Shown one piece after another: positions 36,701 through 47,170 of a DNA stretch of 64,000 nucleotides. Where the stretch lies: positions 41,222,655 to 41,286,654 of the forward strand of contig CM039464.1 in the NCBI GenBank assembly GCA_022414725.1, read 5' to 3'. The translations under genes were made by a program, and so were the position numbers. The notes beneath the pieces are model-generated. The model had not been told where the DNA came from and did no database searches. It worked only from the letters and a program-made list of their open reading frames with translations. Position 1 is the first letter of the stretch, and every line of letters begins with the position of its first letter. Origin of the DNA: Microglena sp. YARC. Taxonomy: Eukaryota; Chlorophyta; Chlorophyceae; Chlamydomonadales; Chlamydomonadaceae.

Positions 36701-39700
36701 CGTATCACCACCAACCACAGACCTTCCCCCACTCAGGCTCACTTCGTTACACCCTATACTATTGCCACACCTCCCCACCCGTATCAACCACCAACCAACA
36801 GACCTTTCCCCACTCAGGCTCACTTCGTTACACCCTTTACTGTTGCCACACCTCCCCCACCCGTATCAACCACCAACCAACAGACCCTCCCCCACTCAGG
36901 CTCACTTCGTTACACCCTATACTATTGCCACACCTCCCCCACCCGTATCAACCACCAACCAACAGACCTTTCCCCACTCAGGCTCACTTCGTTACACCCT
37001 ATACTGTTGCCACACCTCCCCCACCCGTATCAACCACCAACCAACAGACCTTCCCCCACTCAGGCTCACTTCGTTACACCCTATACTATTGCCACACCTC
37101 CCCCACCCGTATCAACCACCAACCAACAGACCTTCCCCCACTCAGGCTCACTTCGTTACACCCTATACTGTCGCCACACCTCCCCCACCCGCATCAACCA
37201 CCAACCAACAGACCTTCCCCCACTCAGGCTCACTTCGTTACACCCTATACTATTGCCACACCTCCCCCACCCGTATCAACCACCAACCAACAGACCTTCC
37301 CCCACTCAGGCTCACTTGGCTACACCCTATACTATTGCCACACCTCCCCCACCCGTATCAACCACCAACCAACAGACCTTCCCCCACTCAGACTCACTTT
37401 GCTACACCCTATACTATTGCCACACCTCCCCCACCCATATCCTCCTTAGTACCCTCCATGTTCACACAGTAACCGTCCTGAGAATGGAAGATTGGATGCT
37501 GGAAGGAGATGAAAAAAAGAGGATACACTGCTTTAATATATAAACAAATTGTTGACCGCTATGGAGCTGCCCCCCCCCCCCCCCCCCCCCCCCCACACAC
37601 ACACACCTTCTTTACCAAATTGAAGTTCCTGCCGCCATGAGCAACAACAGCACCAGCACCAAGCTACAGCTACCTACACCTACCACAACATCTACACCTA
37701 CCTACGTCGACACCTTCACCTTAACATACAACTCCTTCCGACTTCAACACCAACACCAACAATTTAAGGTGTCACCAAGCAACAGCACCAAGTTACACCT
37801 ACCACAACATCTACACCTATGCCTTACCCTGCAACTCCTTCCAACTTCGAAGAACATGACGGTGTTGTTGGTGTTGGTGTTCTGAACCCCTCCTACCAGC
37901 TCAGGCATTCCCATTGCACTGCACAACGCAATGTCGTCCTTCTTTCCCAAAATTGAAGCTACCACCAGGGGCTGCACCAGCACCAAACTACAACTGCCAG
38001 AACACCTAAATCTGCAACTCCTTACAACTTCGAAGAACATCGTGTTGGTGTTCTGAACCCCTATTATCTGTACTCCCATAGCACTGCACATCGTGTTGTC
38101 GTCCTTCTTACCCACCAACAATTGAAGTTGCCACCAGGGACGGCACCAGCACCAGCACCAAACTACACCTACCACAACACCTAATCCTGCAACTCCTTTT
38201 AACTGCGAAAAACATTGTGTTGGTGTCCCAAACACCTAATACCTGCATTCCAAATGCACTGTACAACGCAATGTCCTCCTTCCTACCCAAATTGAGGTTG
38301 CCACCAGGAACAAAAGCAGCACCAAACTACACTTACCGCAACACCATAACCTGCAACTCTTTTTTTCAACTATGAAAAACATGGTAACATTGTGTTGGTG
38401 CTCTGAACCCCTCATACCTGCATCCCCATAGCACTGTACTGCATAGTGTTGTCGTCCTTCTTTCCCACATTGAAGTTGCCACCAGGGGCGGCACCGGAGG
38501 ACCCGTCGTCGTAGCCTCCACCACCAGAGTAGCCACCCAGCAACGCATTTCCGGCGCTTGCATTAGCTCCGTACCCAGCAGAAGCGGTGCCGGCCTGCGC
38601 ACTCACACCACCCACTCCCCCAACAGAGCTCTGGTTGGCCGCAGGGTTACTGGAGTAGCCGGAGTAGTTTCCAGCACGTCCACCAGCTCCGGAACCGTAT
38701 GCGTTGCTGGCGGCTGAGGGAGCCACAGAGTAGCTGGATCCTGGCTGGGGTGCAAACCCGCCACCAGGCTGCTGCAGAAAGGGCAGCAAGGGATGTGGGA
38801 AGATTGTGGGTGATTGTGGTGAAAGATTTGTGGTGTGTGAGGTGAGACCATGGTGGGTTTGTCAGTTCATGGTGAGAGGGAAGGTTGAGGTGGGTGGGCA
38901 GATCATGGTGGATGGGAAGGTCATGGTGGATGGGAAGGTCGTGGTGGATGGGAAGGTCATGGTGGATAGGAAGGTCATGGTGGGTGGGAAGGTCATGGTG
39001 GATGGGAAGGTCATGGTGGGTGGGAAGAATGTGGTGGGTGAGCAGATCATGGTGGATGGGAAGGTCATGGTGGGTGGGAAGATTGTGGTGGGTGGGAAGG
39101 TCACGGTGGGTGGTCAGGTCATGGTGGATGGGAAGGTCATGGTGGGTGGGAAGGTCATGGTGGATGGGAAGGTTGAGGTGGGTGGGCAGATCATGGTGGG
39201 TGGGAAGGTCATGGTGGGTGGGAAGATTGTGGAGGGTGAGCAGATTGTGGTGGGTTTGCCAGATCATAGTGGGTTTGTCAGATCATGGTGGGTGGTCAGA
39301 TCTTGTGGATGGGAAGGTCATGGTGGGTGGGAAGATTGTGGTTGGTGGTTAGATTGTGGTGGGTCGGAAGATTGTGGTGGGTGCGCAGATCATGGTGGGT
39401 GCGCAGATCATGGTGGGTGATAGATCATGGTGGGTTCGACAGATCAAGGTGAGCGGGGAGATCATGGTGGGTGGGCAGATCATGGTGGGTGGGCAGATCA
39501 TGGTGGGTGGTCAGATCATGGTTGGTGGACATATTGTGGTGGGTGCGCAGATCATGGTGAGTGGGCAGATTGTGGTGGGTGATATATCAAAGTGGGTGGC
39601 GGATCATGGTGGGTTCCACAGATCAAGGTGAGCGGGGAGATCAAGGAGGGTTTGTCAGATCATGGTGGGTGGGCAGATCATGGTGGGTGGGCAGATTGTG

Positions 39701-42543
39701 GTGGGTGATAGACCATGTTGGGTGGGCAGATCATGTTGGGTGGGCAGATCATGTTGGGTGTGTAGATCATGTTGGGTGGGAAGATTTTGGGTGATAGATC
39801 ATGGTGGGTGGGCAGATGGGGTGGATGTGCAGATTGTGGTGGGTGATTGATCATGGTGGGTTTGTCAGATCATGGAGGGTGGGCAGCTTATGGTGGGTGG
39901 GCAGATCATGGTGGGTGGCGAATCATGGTGGGTTAGACAGATCAAGGTGAGCGGGGAGATCATGGAGGGTTTGTCAGATCGTGATGGGTGGCGGATCATG
40001 GTGGGTTTGTCAGATCATGTTGGGTGGGCAAAGATAAATTGGATTGATTAGATTAGATTAGATTAGATTAGATTGTCATAAGTGATAGATCATGGTTGGT
40101 GGCAGAGGAAATAGGCTATCAAGCATTCAAGATAGGTGGCCACCAGGGGCAAAGCCAGCACCAAACTACACATAAATCTTGAACGCCTTACAACTCAGGA
40201 ATTCAGGCAATAAAGTTGCTACACAATGCGAGGTGTTCACCTGGTAGGAGGGATAGGCGTAGTTGTACATCTGCTGGTTGTACATTGGGTTCACGTTATG
40301 GTACTGATGAGGGTAGCCCTGCATACCGTACTGCACAACCCCGTACGGCATACCAGGGGGCATGCCAGCGGGTGCAGTACCATACTGCGCCATGTGGGGC
40401 TGGGCGGCGGGCACGTGGGGGGCCTGGGCAGGCTGTGAGGTAGCAGTAGCTGGCTCTGGGGCCGCCTGCTGTCCCTGCCTGCCCTGGGGCAGACCCTGCT
40501 GGGCGCCCAGGGCTCCGTGGTGGTGCGACTGGGACTGACCTAGAGAGTGGGACTGGGCCTGAGTCTGGGCCTGGGCCTGATGGGAGCCAGGCTGGGTGGG
40601 GGCCTGTGAGCCTTGGCCCTGCTGGGGCACAGCATGGGAGCTGTGCTGGTTGTAAGAGCCACTGCTGTACTTACTGCTGGGGGGGTTGTAGGTAGATGAC
40701 GTGACAGCTGTGGCAGCAGGCTGCTGCAGCTGCTGCTGCTGCTGGCTTTGCTGCTGCTGCTGCTGAGGGGCAGGGGCGGTGTAGAGGGATGCGCCGGACT
40801 GGGCGTTGCCATATGAGCCATATCCTCCAGGTTGCTTCATTGAGTCCTGGCCGTAGGAGGCAAAGGTATCGCTGCCGTAGTTAGCACCACCAGTGGTGGG
40901 CTGGGAGGAGCTGTAGCTAGCAACACCAGCAGTGGACTGGGTGGTGCTGTAGTTAGCACCACCAGCGGTGGACTGGGTGGTGGTCTCAGGGGCGGCAGGC
41001 TGTTGATGAGTGCTCTGCTGGGTGGCTTGCTGGGGAGACTGCTGGGTGGACTGCTGCTGGGGAGGGTTCATAGCTCCAAAGCCAGAGCCACCAAAGCTGT
41101 TGAAGGCTGCAGCTGCAGGAGAGGGGGCCTGGCCAAAGTTGCTGTAGTTGGAGGCGGCCTGCTGAGTGGGCTGGGCGCTTGGCTGGACAGCAGGCGTGGT
41201 GGCGGCGGGGCAGGGGGTGCTTGGGAGGCGGAGACAGAGGGGTGGGGCTGCAGCCACAGGGGCAGTGGCGGCAGGTGCTGGAGTCACCGAATCTCCGTTG
41301 CTGTTCAACATGTAAGTTCCGTAGTTGGTGGGCTTGTATGCCTCAGTGGGAGCGGAGGCAGCGGGGGCAGAAACAGCAGGGGCGGAGGCAGGTGGCTCAG
41401 CTGGGGTCTGCTGCTGCTGCAGGCCAAGATCATTGCTGTAAGAAGATCCAAATGTGGAGCCGAAGTCACCCAAGCCCTGACCACCAAGTCCAAAGCTGCC
41501 AAAGGTGAGCTGTAGGGCCTCAGCCTCAGCAGTAGACTTGGGGCCTGACGTAGCATCCTGGGTACCACCATAGGCACCATAGGATCCTGTAGCTGCAGGG
41601 TCTGACACTGCATTATCTGAGGGTCCGAGGGTCTCCTCATGCACGGCTGGGGCAGCTTCGTGATAGGAATCAGCAGGGGCATCCCAGTCGGCTCCGCCAG
41701 AGGGTGTGGCCTCGTAAACCTGGTCCTCGGTAAATGAGGCAGAGGGATCAACAGGGGTTGGCTCAGGCACAGGGGGGGGGCAGGGGCAGGGGGAGGGGCT
41801 TTGTTCTTCTCTTTCAAAATTTCGGCAAGTGTCTTCTTCCCACCGCTGCCGGCAGCACCCTTGGCACCCCAGGCACTGCCAGCAGCGGGGGCAGGAGTAG
41901 GAGCAGGAGCAGCGTCAGATTCAGCGGAGGCTCCCCAGCCTCCCGCAGCAGGGGCAGGCGAAGCAGGAGCGGGTGCGATCCCGGCGTCCCCCCAGCCAGA
42001 TCCAGCAGCAGAAGCTGAGGCATTCGTAGAGGGCACTGCTCCCCAGCCATTGTCAGTCACAGCAGGAGGGTTGTATGCAGCTGCATCAGAATTAGTATAA
42101 GTGTCAGCAGCAGGTGGGGCTCCGTAAGAGCCTTGTACAGAAGGGCCGGAGCTTCGTCCACGGCCTCCATAGGGGCTAGGAGAAGCAGTGCCTCGACCAG
42201 ATCCAGCATACGAGCGTCCACCCAGGCCACCTCCACCTCCACCTCGTTCACCTCCGTACGCACCACCACCCCCTCGGCCAGATCCACCGCGCCCAGGACC
42301 GCTATCTCTGCGACCTGAACCTCCCATTCGATCCCGATCACGAGGAGCATCTCGGCCAGGGGCAGGTTTTTCTTTCTTATTTTTGTGGGTCGCGACGGCT
42401 TGGAAGGGTGTCTCAATCAGCGCTGCTGTAGCTGCATTAGCATCCCCATTGCTAAGCGATAGCATGGCCTTCACATCCTCCTCGGAAGCGCCTGTCGCCT
42501 CCTGGATGGCCTTGATAATCTTGGATCCCGCCTCCTTCGACAT
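32186..42543 (-). CDS. GIP1/UBA-like N-terminal domain protein (plant GIP1 / UBAP2-like), five-exon model
   Basis: Model: 42543-40241, 38771-38418, 35375-35264, 33329-33282, 32278-32186, all joined in phase 0. Residues 1-60 form a UBA-like fold (KIIKAIQEATGASEEDVKAM, LSLSNGDANAATAALIETPF, then a basic KNKKEKP) as in plant GBF-interacting proteins (GIP1/DUF1296) and animal UBAP2/Lingerer. Next come RGG-type glycine and arginine repeats, repeated W-G motifs, a LQLTFGSFGLG motif typical of these families, and a Q-, S-, Y- and G-rich C-terminal half ending QYNKGL. Such proteins bind ubiquitin or RNA granule partners; the function here is inferred. A run of nine C (plus-strand 41773-41781) shifts the frame near residue 260, and removing one base restores it. 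Exon 3 also needs one base removed. These may be assembly errors or true breaks. Confidence 0.8.
32341..32552 (-). repeat. Dispersed ~210-bp hairpin-bearing repeat, copy 2
   Basis: Homologue of 29116-29326. It has the clearest terminal hairpins: gcgtcgc-ag-gcgacgc at 32524-32539, and a ggggggc/gcccccc foldback near 32350-32378. It lies in the last intron of the GIP1-like gene. Confidence 0.75.
32950..33150. repeat. Short interspersed ACGACGG / CGTTCA repeats
   Basis: Several copies of aatccaacgacggtta and cccgttcagacgt within 200 bp of the GIP1-like intron. Confidence 0.6.
33282..33329 (-). CDS. GIP1-like exon 4 (best-preserved member of an exon array)
   Basis: 48 nt encoding DYGQPPNAGYGQQQPK between CAACAG and AAG|GTGCG, phase 0. 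It is the intact copy in a series of repeats of the same exon edge. Confidence 0.55.
33748..33786 (+). repeat. 39-base polyG run
   Basis: Uninterrupted G run after a GT microsatellite (33660-33747). One of six long G or C runs in the window; the others are at 35511-35540, 37570-37594, 50495-50523, 52244-52273 and 63711-63734. Confidence 0.95.
34505..34815. repeat. AT-rich tandem repeats (atcatagtcaaatgcta; cttatcttagtaaaa)
   Basis: Two linked tandem repeats of 17-24 bp in the intron between exons 3 and 4 of the GIP1-like gene. Confidence 0.85.
35264..35375 (-). CDS. GIP1-like exon 3
   Basis: Acceptor TTTCCCAG, then GGYRGQAQYQGY; after removing one base, QGGGGMPQQ and NAGYGQQQAK; donor AAG|GTGCG. 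It is 112 nt, one more than a multiple of three. Confidence 0.6.
35511..35540 (+). repeat. PolyC run (one T)
   Basis: 13 C, T, 16 C inside the intron between GIP1-like exons 2 and 3. It is followed at 35595-35670 by a relaxed copy of the exon 3 acceptor region (ccacggtaac, cgccctgggaatggaag). Confidence 0.9.
35816..37440. repeat. 82-bp minisatellite, ~20 copies
   Basis: The unit contains ctcaggctcacttcgttac and acccgtatcaaccaccaacc. It is highly conserved, with small indels. The unit has no stop on the plus strand in any frame, so long PPTNRPSP-type open frames of up to 576 codons appear in parallel. These are antisense to the GIP1-like gene and inside its intron, so they are not annotated as genes. 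Flanked by relaxed copies of the exon 3 acceptor region (near 35640 and 37470). Confidence 0.95.
37570..37594 (+). repeat. 25-base polyC run
   Basis: C run followed by an ACACAC tract, beside the exon 2 donor array. Confidence 0.95.
37600..38410 (-). repeat. Donor-junction tandem array of GIP1-like exon 2
   Basis: About four copies of a ~180-bp unit carrying the exon 2 3' edge: APGG, GKKDD and SAMGMQ-like codons, then a GTAT-like or mutated donor, then intron sequence with ttcgaagaac or ctgcgaaaaac. Best copies are at about 38225-38330, 38060-38140 and 37890-37975, with decayed ones near 37610 and 37750. A further scrap of the edge is at 40140-40170. Confidence 0.8.
38418..38771 (-). CDS. 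GIP1-like exon 2
   Basis: Acceptor CTGCAG, then QPGGGFAPQPG...; a low-complexity G/S/A/Y-rich segment; ends GKKDDNTMQYSAMGMQ at donor CAG|GTATGAG. It is 354 nt and phase 0 on both sides. Degenerate copies of its 3' edge follow at 37600-38410. Confidence 0.8.
38880..40050. repeat. ~18-20-bp minisatellite (gatcatggtgggtgggca)
   Basis: About 1.2 kb of variant copies in the first GIP1-like intron. It is followed at 40035-40075 by (gatta)n. Purine-rich on the plus strand, with long but meaningless open frames. Confidence 0.95.
40241..42543 (-). CDS. GIP1-like exon 1 (UBA-like domain and most of the protein)
   Basis: Starts at ATG 42543 (MSKEAGSKIIKA); the UBA-like domain begins within ten residues, supporting this start. 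Ends at CAG|GTGAACACC after ...YAYPSYQ. Frameshift in the run of nine G on the plus strand at 41773-41781. Confidence 0.8.
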
Positions 42544-43931
42544 TATTCTTGAACTACGAAACAAGTATCTATTTATATATTTACCTAGAGTTCATGCAGA
42601 AAGGGGATCAGAAAATTAGGACTCTAGGGGCAATGAGCAGTCGGAGCGAAAGCAGTTTGTTACCTTGGCGGGGACAGTTTGGGGAGGAGAGGGCTTGCCA
42701 CTTTTGGCTTCGCCACGTCACTCGGCACTACGACTACAAGTTTTGGGGAAGATAGGGCCCCGTATTGGCTCTCAACCTGCACTACTACTCAGACTCAGAG
42801 GCAGGGTACTTCAAAGGACCCCCAGCTCGGCTGCCTGAGACGCAACCAATTCTTTAGCCTGCGTCCTGCGACGGAGCCTTCCTTCTGGTCATCGGACCCT
42901 CCCCACGTTGCTTCCTGCGACGCAACGGACCCTTCGACGTTGTGTCTGCGACGGAGGACGCAGCGTCCTGAACAGCCCTGCTCGTGCTGCTAGCTGATCA
43001 ATTCGAAACACTTCGGCCCAATGACCTTGTATTATTCCAGTCCAGTGCCAGGGAGAAGTCAAATAAGAAGGGTAAACATGGGTGATGATGATAGCATAAA
43101 CATTTACGACCAGCTTTCTGATCAGACAAATTGTATTTTACCCAGACTGAGGTGGATAACGATCCTCACGTTCCCTTACCGATCGACTCTCGGGACGTCG
43201 GAAGCATGCATGCGGTCGACCCAAAACCAAAGTGCAAATCAGCTATATTGGGAAATCTCCCTCGTAGGAAGGGGACCTGGCCGGGCAGGACATGCACCCG
43301 CGCGCGTGCACGCGTGCACACCGATAGCTATCGCGATAGTGGGCGTCGGTCTTTCGAAGAGGGGTGAAGTGTGACGGATAACGATCCTCACGTTCCCCTA
43401 TCGATCACCATGTTTTCCCCATCGGTTACACAGACTTTGGGGCAGCTGCAAACGCAAAAGTATAGGATAGTGTTGATGATTGAACAGTAATATATTATAG
43501 ATCATGCCAATTATTGAAGAATCGCAGATTTATAAGTAGATCGCTGTTACTTCAAGTATTGAGATTTATGATAAATTGATGATGATTAAATATGATATCA
43601 AAAATGATTATCACTGACAGTATCAAGAACTCAAGTCCCCCATCGATGAAACGATTGTTTGAGGTTCAGTTCATCAGTGTTTTTTTCGTTGTAGCACCTC
43701 CTAATATAATGGTTGGGCAAGTCCATTTCGCATATTTGAGTAACCCTGTCCTGGACTGTATGTGACAACAGACAAACAATAATATACCGTGCTAGAAATA
43801 CACTATATTCTTCATGTATAATTATCCTCCCCACTAACGGTACATGATATCAATATGGCATTATGTAGGTGCGTATGAGGTTCATAGGGTGGGCATGCAG
43901 GGCAGGTCATTAACTCAAAATCAGAACCCTA
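42544..43931. other. Region upstream of the GIP1-like gene
   Basis: Should hold the GIP1-like promoter and 5' UTR; no clear core promoter motif was recognised. A direct repeat of ~30 bp (ggataacgatcctcacgttc) lies at 43153 and 43376, flanking a CG-rich gcgcgcgtgcacgcgtgcac stretch. No further gene recognised. Confidence 0.5.
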
Positions 43932-44445
43932 AGTAATGTAATGTAATGTAATGTAATGTAATGTAATGTAATGTAATGTAATGTAATGTAATGTAATGTA
44001 ATGTAATGTAATGTAATGTAATGTAATGTAATGTAATGTAATGTAATGTAATGTAATGTAATGTAATGCAGTGTCATGCAGTGTAATGTAATGTAATGTA
44101 ATGTAATGTAATGTAATGTAATGTAATGTAATGACGTGCTGTGCTGTGCTGTGCTGTGCTGTGCTGTGCTGTGCTGTGCTGTGCTGTGCTGTGCTGTAAT
44201 GTAATGTGCTGTAATGTGCTGTAATGTGCTGTAATGCAATGTAATTTAATGTAATTTAATGTAATTTAATGTAATGTAATGTAATTTAATGTAATGTAAT
44301 GTAATGTAATGTAATGTAATGTGATGTGATGTGATGTGATGTGATGTGATGTGATGTGATGTAATGTAATGTGATGTAATGAAATGAAATGAAATGAAAT
44401 GTAATGTAATGTAATGTAATGTAATGTAATGTAATGTAATGTATC
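43932..44445. repeat. TAATG pentanucleotide array with TGTGC, TTTAATG and TGATG variants
   Basis: About 515 bp of near-perfect 5-bp repeats, with an internal block of (tgtgc)n at about 44134-44196 and gatgt variants at 44320-44360. The same pentamer forms the short tail of the LINE fragment ending at 49998. Confidence 0.97.
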
Positions 44446-45029
44446 GTAACGTATTTTTGCCCAGAAAGTTCCTGGTTCTTTTTTCGCCTGAAGTTTCCTG
44501 GGCTAATTTATTACCGTGGTTAGTAGCCACGTCAGTCTCGGAAATGTCGAGTTTTGAATAGTCGTGCCTTCTGTACTTCACTCCGTAACCGTACCTCGCT
44601 CGGATATGAGATACAATAAAATGCTGAGAGGTGGCGTTTCGTCCATAAATACCGGTAAGCTTCAAACATGAGTTATTAACTAGGGAGCCTGTTGCTTCCT
44701 AGTTCAGAACTCCAGGTAGATGATGATTCCCACCATCATATATCTGAAGTACTAAACTAGGAAACAACAGGCTTCCTATATTTCTGAGCTAGGTACCGGC
44801 CATTTGCCAATTCCTAGTGAACTGGGTATACGGTATTCACCGTGGCTTCAGTGAGTATTGCATTTGGGGACTTGGAATTGGAAGACTGTGAGCAACCCAG
44901 ATTTGGCTGAGAAACCATGTAACACTCCAATTCAATCCTAGGACCTGGAGAACTTAGTATGCTCTTTGGCTTTCATGGGTATCACACCGGGGGACTTGGA
45001 ATTGAAAGACGGTGAGCAACCCAGGGTCG
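44446..45029. other. Left flank of LTR element with inverted and direct repeats
   Basis: Inverted repeat of ~22 bp (agcctgttgcttcctagtt at ~44686 against aactaggaaacaacaggct at ~44755), and a ~35-bp direct repeat (gggacttggaattg...gagcaaccca at ~44867 and ~44991). No gene recognised. Confidence 0.6.
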
Positions 45030-45034
45030 GTTGA

Positions 45035-45375
45035 TATCAGCTTGAATACACTCCAGAGAGTGGACAGAGATGCTTGCGTGAAGCAGACGCGCCAATCTAT
45101 ACACGGAGACGAGAATAACGTTACAAGCACAGGAGACCCATTAAGGGGCACCAGTGGTTAAAGGGGCGGCAGCCTGGAACCTAACAGGGTACAGGCCAGA
45201 CCGGTGACGCAGCCAACAGGAAGCTGTCACTGAGTCACTCAAGGATGACTCAGTCTACGGGAAGCTGTCACTACGGGAAGCTGGCACAGTACTGGCAGAG
45301 CCGATAGTTCTAAGGAAGTACATAAGTAGTCACCAAGTCATAAAACGCGTGAGAGCACTGCAATTCATGCTGACA
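45035..45375 (-). repeat. 3' LTR (341 bp)
   Basis: Left LTR on the plus strand, 3' in coding direction. Starts TATCAGC next to target duplication GTTGA. Confidence 0.9.
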
Positions 45376-46889
45376 CTCCACCTATGACACAGGTGACATA
45401 CAATACTACTTCTCCACCTATGGCACTGGGGACATAGAACTATATGTAACAGATTAAAAAAATCAAAGAACTCCGAAAAATCGAGAGAACTTGAAATGAA
45501 ACCCAAAGGGTTAAAGGAAGGAAAGAAACAAGGCAAAAACAAAAGTTTGCCAAGGTAGAAAAGGATGAAAAACCGAATATCAAACTTGGGGAACAACGGT
45601 ATAGAAAACCCGATACGGGAATAGGAACCTAACGCCAAACAATGATAACCAAAGAGACAGATTGAAATATCGTGTGAGAGCAGCACACGAGAGAATCAAA
45701 GCCTAAAGGACGCAGACAAGAGGACACTAAAGTCCACTATGGAAAAAATAAAGTCGATGGAAAAATCCACAACCTTAAAAACTATTCTTAGCATAGAATT
45801 CATGACTAGGTTGGGATGAAAAAACCATGATGAACTGGTTTCTTACTCAAAGATGGAAGTAAGAAGAGTTATGAAAGTTAATTATCATAAATCCCCAGTT
45901 ACGGCACTAACGAAAACATTCTAGGGGGGTATCGCACCGCAAAGAACTCATGCACTCAAGACACACCAAGCGCCTAACCACAAGCAAACCAAACCTGCAG
46001 TAACCGAAAAAACCCAAAGGATGCGAAGATAAAATTGTCAATAAACTCGTAACCAACAAAGGAAACACAGTTCAATGAACAATAGAAGGGTAGATGTACA
46101 ACCATAGTACATAAAACCTATTGTCCACTTGAAAAATAGTAAACGCATAAAAAGGACTTTAAAGAATTTACTGCAAAGGATGGACTGAAAGGGCGCTTGA
46201 AATACACTTGGAAAACAAGAAAGAGGTGAGCGGCGGTACATCTGCAAGTACAACTGCAAGATTACCCAGCCCACCAATTCACAGTAAAATCCGAAGGGAA
46301 GCAACTACTACACTCCACAAAAATTTCTAATCACTGGAGGGGCTGGTTATCTAAAAACTGTGTGGAGTAAAAAGAAATAGCTAATCTATGATGAGCTCCA
46401 CCGATTGAACCATCTGCCTATGGAATTAAGAGACAGAAACCATCAAGACGCTATAACGGTGGTTTGAATTAATGACCACCTTCCACCAAAACCAAGAAAG
46501 ACAGCCGAAAGGAAGCTGCCTAAACAAAGCGTCGTAATGCTCCACCAATCTAGACTACCCTATAAGACAGTCTAGGCGGTGCTAAGGAATAGGCACCCAC
46601 ACATAGGGCCATGTTAACCTACGTATGAGAACCAGCAGCACCTAAAACAATGAATCCTGGGTTGACTGTAACACCCCAGCCATACGCAGTATCAAGCTAG
46701 ACCAGCGTTCAAGATCATCACTTACACGTTCGGTAACGGCTACATCATCACATGGGCTTGACCCGAATAATCCACCAGGGATGACAGGAGGCAAAGGGAT
46801 TAACGACACCTGCGAGCCATCCGAGGTGATCGGAAGACAGTTTAGACTAACTGGAGCTAGAGAGTACATCACTACTCACTACTAACTGG

Positions 46890-47170
46890 CGCAACATCGG
46901 AACCCAAACATAATAACCCTTACTCACCAGGGAATACCCAACCAGTCTACCAAATAATGCCTTTTTAACTAGCTTGCTGCGTTACTTCCCAATACTAAGG
47001 TGACATAGCAAGGGCAACCAAACAAACGCAACAACGACACATCAGGTGCAAACCCCAAAGAACCAGCTCCAAAGGAGTCTTGTCTCCCTAGTGGTACAGC
47101 CGATTGCGAAGATAACACACTAGCACTCTGCTGAGCAGTGTCACCATCAACAACTCATGACTGCCACAAC
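46890..47170 (-). pseudogene. Degraded copia-type integrase segment
   Basis: Same broken motifs as 12640-12925, read on the minus strand. Confidence 0.55.

Noticed and set aside
35742..37543. Long plus-strand ORFs of 561 and 576 codons (Pro/Thr/His-rich)
   Set aside because: Produced by a stop-free 82-bp unit in all frames at once, inside an intron and antisense to the GIP1-like gene.
38647..39631. ORFs through the ggtcatggtgggtggg minisatellite
   Set aside because: Open frames on both strands from a short repeat unit in an intron; no non-repeat flanks and no start context.
41003..42619. Plus-strand ORFs opposite GIP1-like exon 1
   Set aside because: Shadows of a GC-rich, low-complexity coding exon on the minus strand, which has a clear UBA-like domain.
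43932..44445. Telomere-like array
   Set aside because: The TAATG unit does not match known plant or algal telomere repeats (TTTAGGG, TTTTAGGG), and the array is internal with normal sequence on both sides.
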